The notes beneath the pieces were generated by a model. That model had not been told where the DNA came from, did no database searches, and saw only the letters and a list, made by a program, of their open reading frames with translations. This document shows, piece after piece, positions 1-5,902 of a stretch of DNA of 6,638 nucleotides. The translations under genes were made by a program, and so were the position numbers. Numbering within the stretch: the first letter of the stretch is position 1; each line of letters begins with the position of its first letter. This DNA is from Bryobacterales bacterium (GTDB lineage: Bacteria; Acidobacteriota; Terriglobia; Bryobacterales; Bryobacteraceae): positions 1 through 6,638 of the forward strand of contig PKYZ01000136.1 of NCBI GenBank assembly GCA_003132865.1, read 5' to 3'.

Positions 1-10
1 GGCCGGTTAA

Positions 11-2041
11 TTACCGAAAACTTACAGCGAGGCGGGCCAGATCGTCGAGAATCGCTTGGCGCTCCTCAGTTGCCAGGGCCCCCCGGGACATCAGCCGAGA
101 CATCTGCGCCCGGTAGCCATCCGCCGAAGCGTCAAATCTCAACTGGAGTTCCGCCAAGGCCCCGCGGGCCCAGTTCTCGACCAGCCGCGCGTGTGTGTTG
201 AATGCCTTCGAGAGCGGCTCTTCGAGGACCAGCCGAAGGTTACCGTGGATCCGTTTGCGCGCCAGCGTTCTTGGATACCGAATCCACGGGCGATCGAAGT
301 TCCCGCTCACGGGTGGCAGATCAAAACGCGGCATCTCATGAACGGCGTGCAGGAGTTCCTCCTCTGGCGGCGCATCGTTACTGCCCAACGCTTTGGCGGT
401 CCGCTGTAATGCCGCCGCCAGCGTGCGGGCGAGTTCCTGGAGATGTGTGTGCACCTGGGTTGCAGCGGAGGCCGTCTTCGCAATCGCCTTCGTGACGGCG
501 GCGCCCGAGTCCATCCCGTTCGCGGCGGCGCTGGTCCACACAGCCAGCAGCGCATCCGCCGCTTCGTTCAGCGCATCTGGAGTCAAGCCGCGTATTTCGT
601 CGGAGGCGCGCAGACAGAACACCCTGGCCTGTTCCAGCTTGCCGGCCGACTCGCGCAAGTCGCGCTCCAGGGCGAGGAGTTCATCCGCCGCCAGCCCTGG
701 ACCGGTCCCACTCCGATTCAGTTTCGCCTTGAGCGCCGCTGCCACCGCCTCGCGCAACGCCGCGGCTTTCCTGTGGCTCGACTCTTGCGCGAGCTGCCGA
801 TGCTTCTCGTAGAGGGGTGCGATCTCTCCAGAGAACCATTGTTCCAGCAGATGCGCGTGCGAGGAGGCCGTACTGACCGGGTGGACGCTAAGCTCCACAC
901 CCAAGTGCGCGCGAAGCTGCCGGGCGGTGTACTCGAGGGCGGACTCGAGATCGGAAGGCGACAGCAGGTCCGCCTTGCTCAGCAGAACCTTGACGGGAAT
1001 CGCCGCCTCATAGAGGCGCAGGATGGTCGAGAGATCCTCGTCGTTGAGAGGACTTCCGGCGGCGATCAAAACCACACCGAGATCGCATTGCGGCAGATAC
1101 GCCAACGTTTCCGCCGCTCCCGCCGTCGCCAGCGAACCCAGGCCCGGCGTGTCCACAAATGCGAGCCCGCTTCGCAGGCGTTCGGAAGGCAGTGCCACCA
1201 CCAGGCGCACGACGCCCTTGCCGTTCGCCGGGTTATGCATCTCGCTGACAAACTCCGGCAGGCGCTCGATCGGCAGCGCCTCCACCCTGCGATCCGCGAA
1301 GCTTACGGTCAGCAAAGCCTGGCCGCCATGGATCAGCCTGGTGGGGACCGCCGTAATCGGATTCACGCCGACCGGCAATGCCGTGGTCTGCAGGATGTGG
1401 TTCAGTAGAGACGATTTTCCCGAGCTGACCCTGCCGAACACCGCAATCTCAAACCGATTGGATTCCAGGCGCTCCACAATCATCGAGAGACGGGGACGCA
1501 GTTCCACCAGTCCGCGATCGGCGACGATTCGATCTATCAGCCGGAGCAGATCGAGTTCTCCCGCAGTTTGCTGGAGGCGCTCCAGCCGGGCCTGGAGGTC
1601 GGCTGCGGGACCATCCGCCAAGGCAGCACTCAGCCTCTCCAGTAAACCTTCCAACTCGGCGCAGAGCCCTTGGAGTTGAGGCGTCACACTCTCAGCCACC
1701 TCGCCATAGCCGCGCAGATAATGGGGAGCCATCTCCTGGACCGCAATTCGCACGAACGTGAGGGTCACCCGGATGAAGTGCAGAGAACCGAGGGCGGGTC
1801 CCTCCGGAACGATACCCAAACCGTCCATAGCGCGCGCCAGTTGATTGCGGAAGCGGGCTATGTAACTGCGAATCAGCTTGACTTGTGGGGGAGAGAGATC
1901 CGCAACGTACTTCGGAAAAATCGATTTCGATTCCGAAGCGCTGAGGATGGCTTCGACATCCGAGAGGAGCTTATCGGCGTACTGGGCGTTGCTGAAAATT
2001 CGCCGCCGCTGTGCCTCGTTCAACGGACTCTCGGTCGCCAT
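11..2041 (-). CDS. Dynamin-like large GTPase (bacterial dynamin family), orphan copy
   Basis: The 676-residue protein has a complete G domain in its middle. G1 P-loop is GRVSSGKSS (203-211), G2 threonine is about T230 in PITAVPTR, G3 is DTPG (297-300), G4 is SKAD (355-358, serine where N or T is usual), and a G5-like VSTAS lies near 389-393. About 195 mostly helical residues precede the P-loop, and about 270 helical residues follow the G domain (charged, Ala/Leu/Glu-rich, likely a stalk). No clear transmembrane helix is seen, so membrane contact, if any, would be peripheral. Family members hydrolyse GTP and often remodel or protect membranes; the exact role here is unknown. Bacterial dynamins often come as tandem pairs, but no partner lies within the window; one could lie beyond position 1. 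The ATG at 2041 has AGGA 8 bases upstream on the minus strand, and both can pair in a leader hairpin. The frame is intact to TAA at 11-13. The family call is secure; the function is inferred. Confidence 0.9.
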   Translation of the reverse strand: MATESPLNEAQRRRIFSNAQYADKLLSDVEAILSASESKSIFPKYVADLSPPQVKLIRSYIARFRNQLARAMDGLGIVPEGPALGSLHFIRVTLTFVRIAVQEMAPHYLRGYGEVAESVTPQLQGLCAELEGLLERLSAALADGPAADLQARLERLQQTAGELDLLRLIDRIVADRGLVELRPRLSMIVERLESNRFEIAVFGRVSSGKSSLLNHILQTTALPVGVNPITAVPTRLIHGGQALLTVSFADRRVEALPIERLPEFVSEMHNPANGKGVVRLVVALPSERLRSGLAFVDTPGLGSLATAGAAETLAYLPQCDLGVVLIAAGSPLNDEDLSTILRLYEAAIPVKVLLSKADLLSPSDLESALEYTARQLRAHLGVELSVHPVSTASSHAHLLEQWFSGEIAPLYEKHRQLAQESSHRKAAALREAVAAALKAKLNRSGTGPGLAADELLALERDLRESAGKLEQARVFCLRASDEIRGLTPDALNEAADALLAVWTSAAANGMDSGAAVTKAIAKTASAATQVHTHLQELARTLAAALQRTAKALGSNDAPPEEELLHAVHEMPRFDLPPVSGNFDRPWIRYPRTLARKRIHGNLRLVLEEPLSKAFNTHARLVENWARGALAELQLRFDASADGYRAQMSRLMSRGALATEERQAILDDLARLAVSFR

Positions 2042-2077
2042 TGGGAAGATCCTATGTAGGAGTCATCTGCCCAATGG
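2038..2077 (-). promoter_or_regulatory. Possible start-site-masking hairpin in the GTPase mRNA leader
   Basis: Read on the minus strand, CCATTGGG (2077-2070) is perfectly complementary to CCCAATGG (2045-2038), which contains the GTPase start codon (2041-2039). Inside it, TCCTA (2061-2057) pairs perfectly with TAGGA (2054-2050) across a two-base loop, and this arm carries the only Shine-Dalgarno-like AGGA. Folded RNA would therefore hide both the ribosome site and the AUG. The outer left arm also belongs to a small palindrome, GCCCA-A-TGGGC (2069-2079). The pairing is read directly; control of translation is inference. The inner palindrome could instead be a protein-binding operator. Confidence 0.45.
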
Positions 2078-2111
2078 GCGGTTCAAGGTGAACTCCAACA
2101 CCTCTGTTCCT

Positions 2112-2117
2112 ATTATC
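2112..2117 (-). promoter_or_regulatory. Candidate -10 element for the GTPase gene
   Basis: On the minus strand GATAAT matches the sigma-70 -10 consensus at five of six bases. Transcription starting about 7 bases on would give a leader of roughly 60 bases that contains the whole hairpin next to the GTPase start. No good -35 lies 16-18 bases upstream, so this is a weak call. Confidence 0.25.
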
Positions 2118-2145
2118 GCTCGAAAGCCGGCGAGTCGTTGAGGAC

Positions 2146-2171
2146 TTGAACTGCCTGAACAACCTTACAAT
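2146..2171 (+). promoter_or_regulatory. Candidate promoter of the hydrolase gene, possibly leaderless
   Basis: TACAAT (2166-2171) matches TATAAT at five of six bases and ends six bases before the hydrolase ATG at 2178, so transcription would begin at or next to the start codon. TTGAAC (2146-2151) is a possible -35, but the 14-base spacer is short. The only Shine-Dalgarno-like bases, AGGTG (2172-2176), sit one base from the ATG, too close to work normally. This fits a leaderless transcript, a pattern known in several bacterial phyla; it is unproven here. Confidence 0.4.
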
Positions 2172-2177
2172 AGGTGT

Positions 2178-3494
2178 ATGCGGACCCTGAAGTATGGCAC
2201 GGCGTGGGCGCTCGCAATCGTCACCATGCCGGTCGTGCAGCTCGCCGTTGCGCAGTCGCCGGAAGAGCGAACGCGCCAGGCGCTGGAGATGGTGCTGGCG
2301 GGGAAGTGCGAGGCATTCTATGCGCAGTTCTCGCCGGAAATGAAGAAGGCGATCGCGCTCCAAACTTACGCGGCGCAGATCTCCCAGCTCATGACCGCCC
2401 TGGGCCGGCCGCAAAGCCAGGAGCCGCCGCAGACCCGCCACACTGGCGATGGAGTCACAGTCACCATCCCCGTGCACTGGTCAGTGGCCACGCTGAACTT
2501 CATCGTGAGCTGGAACCCCGCGGGGCAGATTCAGGGGACGTGGTTCCGCCCGCCGGAGCCGAAGGCAGCGCCGTATGAAACTCCGTCCTACAGCCGGCCC
2601 GATTCGTTTTCCTCGCGTGACATCAGCGTGGGCACGGATGAGTGGAAACTGCCCGGCACACTGACGGTCCCCCATGGGAAAGGACCGTGGCCCGCCGTAG
2701 TGCTGGTGCACGGCTCGGGCGCCAACGATCGCGACGAGAGCGTCGGCGGCGTCAGAGTCTTCCGCGACCTCGCCGAGGGGTTGACCACGCGCGGCATCGC
2801 GGTGCTGCGCTATGACAAGCGCACCAAGGTCTATCCGCAGAAGTGCGCCGCCGACCCTAACTTCACGATGACGCGCGAGACGGTGGAAGACGCCGTTCTG
2901 GCGGCGGCGATGCTGCGAAAGCAGGATGGCATCGACGCGCGGCGAATCTTTGTGCTGGGCCACAGCCAGGGCGGCTACATGATGCCGCGCATCATGCAGG
3001 CCGATCCCACCCTGGCCGGCGTCATCGTGATGGCGGGCAGCGTGCGGCCGCTCGAAGAGCTGATCGTCGAGCAGTTCGAGTACATATTCGGCCTCGAACG
3101 CGAGATCACGGCGGCCCAACAGGCGCGATTGGCTGCCATCCGGCGCGATCCGTGGGTGGTCTTGCCGGGTGCCACCGAGAAATACAAAGCGGACTTGAAA
3201 GGCTACAATCCCCCGGCCTTGGCCGCGGCCAGCCCGGTGCCCATGCTGATCCTGCAAGGCGAGCGCGACTACCAGGTGCGCATGACAGACTTCAATCTAT
3301 GGAAGACCGGCCTGTCTCAGAAGAAGAACGCGACCATGCGCAGTTATCTGAAGCTCAACCACCTGTTCGTGGCGGGCGAGGGCCAGAGCACTCCGGAAGA
3401 GTACGACAAGCCCGGCCATGTATCGCCGGAAGCGATCGGCGACATAGCGGACTGGATTGGCGCGCGCGTCAGCGATCCACAAACATCCCAGTAA
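2178..3494 (+). CDS. Exported alpha/beta hydrolase with N-terminal DUF3887 domain
   Basis: The 438-residue protein begins with a probable Sec signal peptide (about residues 1-26; hydrophobic core, then AVAQS as a likely cleavage site). Residues ~30-122 resemble DUF3887, a small domain often placed before secreted hydrolases. The alpha/beta-hydrolase domain follows: LVHGSGANDRDE (~176-187) for the oxyanion region, nucleophile S263 in GHSQGG, probable acid D364 in GERD, and probable histidine H395 in LNHLF. Residues ~290-345 form a helical cap. The natural substrate cannot be read from sequence; relatives are esterases or S33-type peptidase-like enzymes acting outside the cytoplasm. The ATG at 2178 is chosen because it gives a complete signal peptide, and an in-frame stop at 2139 with no ATG, GTG or TTG between rules out a normal upstream start. 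It stands alone: the GTPase is divergent and the regulator follows after about 90 bases. Confidence 0.9.
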   Translation: MRTLKYGTAWALAIVTMPVVQLAVAQSPEERTRQALEMVLAGKCEAFYAQFSPEMKKAIALQTYAAQISQLMTALGRPQSQEPPQTRHTGDGVTVTIPVHWSVATLNFIVSWNPAGQIQGTWFRPPEPKAAPYETPSYSRPDSFSSRDISVGTDEWKLPGTLTVPHGKGPWPAVVLVHGSGANDRDESVGGVRVFRDLAEGLTTRGIAVLRYDKRTKVYPQKCAADPNFTMTRETVEDAVLAAAMLRKQDGIDARRIFVLGHSQGGYMMPRIMQADPTLAGVIVMAGSVRPLEELIVEQFEYIFGLEREITAAQQARLAAIRRDPWVVLPGATEKYKADLKGYNPPALAAASPVPMLILQGERDYQVRMTDFNLWKTGLSQKKNATMRSYLKLNHLFVAGEGQSTPEEYDKPGHVSPEAIGDIADWIGARVSDPQTSQ

Positions 3495-3546
3495 ACTGGA
3501 ACAGCTTCTGGATATCGCCGTCCGCCTCCCGGCGCTGCTCCAACAC

Positions 3547-3563
3547 GGCGGTTTCAACCCGCC
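3547..3563. repeat. Short GC-rich inverted repeat between hydrolase and GntR gene
   Basis: GGCGG (3547-3551) and CCGCC (3559-3563) form a perfect 5-bp stem around TTTCAAC. It lies between the hydrolase stop and the regulator. No T-run follows, so it is not a classical terminator. The shape is reminiscent of small dispersed extragenic repeats, but only one copy is present here, so that idea cannot be tested within the window. Confidence 0.3.
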
Positions 3564-3583
3564 CGAGGTCTGTTGACAGCAAG

Positions 3584-3949
3584 CTGAATTCACCTGTCCC
3601 GAACTATCGACAGATTGTGGATGCGCTTCGAACGCATCTGGTCGACGGCGATCTCGTACCGGGAGATCTTCTTCCTTCGGTCCGCCGTTTAGCCCTGGAG
3701 CTTGACATCACCTTCAATACTGTCGCCCAGGCCTACCGCCAGCTTGCCGAAGAAGGCTGGCTGGACGTGAAGCACGGACGGCGCGCCAAGGTGATCGACC
3801 GCCAGGTCCCTTCTGGTCGAAGCCGCGAGATGGTCACTGGATTTCAGCGGCATATCCGCCAGATGGTCGCACAGATGCGAGCCGAGGGACTGTCCCCTCG
3901 GGCGATTGCCACCGAGTTACGCCTGGTTGCCGAAAAGCTGGAAGCATGA
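3584..3949 (+). CDS. GntR-family transcriptional regulator, YtrA type (start codon abnormal)
   Basis: Counted from 3584 this is 121 residues, the usual size of YtrA-type regulators: one winged helix-turn-helix (residues ~5-73; PNYRQI, GDLLPSVRRLA, recognition helix around NTVAQAYRQL, wing KHGRRAKVI) and a short C-terminal helical segment for dimerisation. No large effector domain is present. Such proteins usually repress their own operon. The ATGA at 3946-3949 overlaps the membrane-protein gene, so the pair was co-translated. The frame has no ATG, GTG or TTG near the domain's N-terminus: the choices are CTG at 3584, GTG at 3617 (which cuts into the first helix), or ATGs far inside the hydrolase gene. 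A TTG at 3573, four bases after GAGG, would fit perfectly if one G were restored after it, giving a protein starting M-DSKLNSPVP. Family call strong; start uncertain, and the gene may be impaired. Confidence 0.75.
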   Translation: MNSPVPNYRQIVDALRTHLVDGDLVPGDLLPSVRRLALELDITFNTVAQAYRQLAEEGWLDVKHGRRAKVIDRQVPSGRSREMVTGFQRHIRQMVAQMRAEGLSPRAIATELRLVAEKLEA

Positions 3950-4948
3950 TGTCTATCCGACTCTATTTGTTGTTCCCTCTCGCCGTCGCTCTCGCGAGCC
4001 TGCATGCGCTTCCCTTCGTGCCGTGGCCCGATCGCCTCTTCGGAGTCGCCGTTCCACGCGAGATTCGATACGGAAATGAAGGCCGGCAAGCCTTGCGGCG
4101 CTATGAACTGCACCTACTGCCCTGGAGGCCGCGGCCTTGGTTGTCTCGCTGGGGCTGCCATTGTCTTGGGCTGTCCTGTGGGTGGAGGCCGCATTCCTGA
4201 TACCGCTCGCTGCCGCAGGCTGGGTCTTCTCCCGGCGGCGGATCGAAATTCGACATTTTGCCTTGCCTGCGCCTTCCACGCGCGAGGCGCGATTGACGGA
4301 TGCCGACGATCGCCTACTCCGGCAATTTCTGCTGTTTGCGATTCCTCTTGCATACTGGCCGGGACAGCGCTCTACCTTCGTCTCCACTGGAATGCGATCC
4401 CGGATCGTTTCCCCGTGCATTGGGGAGCGGATGGGACTCCCAACGGCTGGTCCACGCGCAGTTTTGCGGGTGTCTACGGTCCGCTGTTTTTGGGTACCGG
4501 CGTGGTCCTGTTCCTCTCGGTAATATCCGCCGTTACCTCGTGGGGTTCGCGTAGAAGCGCGCGGCACCCCGCCGGTCAGATAGTTCCTATTGTAGTCGCC
4601 TGTGTAATCGCTGCGAGTTCCTCGGCAGCCGGGCTATTGCCGCTTCACATGGTCTCCGCGGGAGGGCTGGTGGCTTTCCTCGCCGCATCCCTCAGTTTCC
4701 TCGCCGTGATGATCTGGCTATCCCTTCGGCGCCGCGCGCAAACTGGCGCAGAGGCTGGAGAAATCACGCCTGAGGTGTGCTGGCATGGGGATCAGTTCTA
4801 ACTACAACCCGCGCGACCCGGCGTTGTTTGTCGAGAAGCGTATCGGCCTGGGATTGACGTTCAATTTTGGCAACCGTATGTCGTGGATTGTGCGCTCCTG
4901 ATTCCAGCTGGGCTGGCGTTGCTTGCATTCAAGCTCACGAAGGGATAG
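3946..4948 (+). pseudogene. DUF1648-DUF5808 integral membrane protein, broken by four one-base frameshifts
   Basis: Family-like sequence runs through successive reading frames. 3946-~4125 gives a first transmembrane helix, then FGVAVPREIRYG and RYELHLLPW. ~4125-4352 gives two membrane segments, RLTDADDRLLRQF and another helix. 4352-4798 gives the DUF1648 signature HWNAIPDRFPVHWGADG with NGWSTR, then three membrane segments and TPEVCW. ~4800-4892 gives the DUF5808 motif YNPRDPALFVEKR and LTFNFGNR. 4892-4948 gives a last hydrophobic helix ending KLTKG. The shifts are near 4125 (one base lost), 4352 (one lost), 4800 (one gained) and 4892 (one lost). Repaired, the product is about 334 residues, normal for such proteins. 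DUF1648 also occurs in SdpI-type immunity proteins, so an envelope-protective role is conceivable but unproven. No internal nonsense codon is needed to explain the breaks, so decay is recent or the indels are sequencing errors. It overlaps the GntR gene by ATGA. Confidence 0.8.
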
Positions 4949-4953
4949 CCGAA

Positions 4954-5010
4954 GGGACGTACTCGGCGGAGGCCCGCCATGGGGCCGGCTACGGACCAGG
5001 GGTCCGTCCC
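4954..5010. other. GC-rich intergenic hairpins ahead of the NlpC/P60 gene
   Basis: Three perfect pairings lie in this stretch: GGCGG/CCGCC (4965-4969 with 4974-4978), ACGGACC/GGTCCGT (4991-4997 with 5001-5007, three-base loop), and a longer-range GGGACG/CGTCCC (4954-4959 with 5005-5010) that competes with the second. No T-run follows, so a classical intrinsic terminator is not supported; the structure could end upstream transcription weakly or act as a 5' leader element. The rest of 4949-5056 shows nothing else clear. Confidence 0.35.
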
Positions 5011-5056
5011 ACTCAGCGCCATCGTGCGATCTGCTGCTAGTCTGAAATCAGGTCCC

Positions 5057-5902
5057 ATGCACCTGTTTATGGCTTTGGCCCTGCTCGCCGCCTCCGTGCC
5101 CGAGGCCGTGGTCCTCAAGCCCGTCGCCAACATGTACGCCGAACCAACTGAAGACGCCGAAGTCGTATCGCAGGCGATCTATGGGACCAACATCGGCGTG
5201 GTGGAGACGCTGCCGGGATGGCTGCATGTGCGCACACCCGACGACTACACCGGCTGGATGCCGGCCGACGATCTGCGCCGCCTGGGCGCCGGCGACAAAG
5301 CCTATGCGTCCGGTGGGCGCGTGGCCTGGGTCGAAAGCCTGTTCGCCCACATCTATCGCGAGCCCAATGTCACTAAGCGCCGGCCGCTGATTACGGCGCC
5401 GTTCGAAACGCGCCTGGAGGTGATTGCCGAGCCCCAGGACGACTGGCGTTGGCTCGAAGTCCGCCTGCCCGACGATCGCTCCGGCTGGCTGCAGCGCGGC
5501 GACGTTTCCTTCGAAAGCCAGCCGCTCTCCATCGAAGGCACGATTGAACTGAGCCGCCGCTTCCTGGGCTTGCCGTATACCTGGGGCGGCACATCCAGCT
5601 ATGGCTACGACTGTTCCGGGTTCACGCAGATGCTCTGCCGGCGGCGGGGCACGCGCATCCCGCGGGATGCCGACGTGCAAGCCGCATGGCAGGGCGTGGT
5701 TCCGGTGAAGCGGGAGGATCTGAAGCCCGGAGACCTGCTCTTCTTCGGCAGCGCCGCCGATCACATCACCCACACCGGCATGTATATCGGCGAAGGCAAA
5801 TTCATCAACGCGGCCATCTGGATCCGCCCGGTGGTCCAGATCTGCGATCTCAGCGACCCGCACTGGACCCGCTTGTTGGTCGCATGCAGGAGGCTCCAAT
5901 GA
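5057..5902 (+). CDS. Secreted SH3b-SH3b-NlpC/P60 endopeptidase (YkfC-like gamma-D-glutamyl-L-diamino-acid peptidase)
   Basis: The 281-residue protein has a short signal peptide (MHLFMALALLAASVPEA), a first bacterial SH3 domain (~18-76, ANMYAEP, GWMPADDL), a second (~86-152, HIYREP, GWLQRGDV), then an NlpC/P60 domain (~160-281). Catalytic cysteine is C186 in YDCSG and histidine H239 in THTGMYIG. The third polar position falls at N251 in FINAA, where His is common in relatives. Y174 (LPYTWGG), D185 and S187 match the conserved substrate-amine pocket of YkfC-type enzymes. These cut free or cross-bridge-less stem peptides between D-Glu and the diamino acid, releasing L-Ala-gamma-D-Glu. The two-SH3b arrangement is that of Bacillus YkfC. 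An in-frame ATG at 4979 exists, but it would bury the signal peptide and lies in the hairpin region; ATG 5057 has AGG four bases upstream. Its stop overlaps the epimerase start. Class is near certain; exact specificity is inferred. Confidence 0.9.
   Translation: MHLFMALALLAASVPEAVVLKPVANMYAEPTEDAEVVSQAIYGTNIGVVETLPGWLHVRTPDDYTGWMPADDLRRLGAGDKAYASGGRVAWVESLFAHIYREPNVTKRRPLITAPFETRLEVIAEPQDDWRWLEVRLPDDRSGWLQRGDVSFESQPLSIEGTIELSRRFLGLPYTWGGTSSYGYDCSGFTQMLCRRRGTRIPRDADVQAAWQGVVPVKREDLKPGDLLFFGSAADHITHTGMYIGEGKFINAAIWIRPVVQICDLSDPHWTRLLVACRRLQ
5888..5893 (+). promoter_or_regulatory. Strong Shine-Dalgarno for the epimerase, inside the end of the NlpC/P60 gene
   Basis: AGGAGG is a full match to the anti-Shine-Dalgarno core and lies five bases before the ATG at 5899, within codons for the last residues of the peptidase. 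It fixes the epimerase start and supports coupled translation from one mRNA. Confidence 0.75.

Noticed and set aside
443..1408. 321-residue open frame on the plus strand
   Set aside because: It lies antisense within the GTPase gene, is rich in Arg/Gln/Gly, shows no domain, and is explained by the GC-rich codon pattern of the real gene.
2481..3257. 258-residue open frame on the minus strand
   Set aside because: Antisense shadow of the hydrolase, with His/Arg-rich low-sense composition; the hydrolase has full catalytic motifs.
3152..3583. Long N-terminal extension of the GntR regulator into the hydrolase gene
   Set aside because: The translated extension is Arg/Gly/Pro-rich nonsense over the hydrolase 3' end and would more than double the normal size of a YtrA-type regulator.
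4110..4360. Programmed -1 ribosomal frameshifting in the membrane-protein gene
   Set aside because: No slippery heptamer is present at either frame switch, and four shifts including one in the other direction do not fit a programmed event.
3953..4567. 204-residue open frame on the minus strand over the broken membrane-protein gene
   Set aside because: Arg/Ala/Ser-rich with no domain; the plus-strand segments carry specific DUF1648/DUF5808 motifs.
4991..5007. Intrinsic terminator
   Set aside because: The stem is good, but no T-run follows on either strand.
4979..5056. Upstream ATG start for the NlpC/P60 protein
   Set aside because: It would add 26 residues ahead of an otherwise normal signal peptide and lies within the hairpin region; ATG 5057 is better placed.
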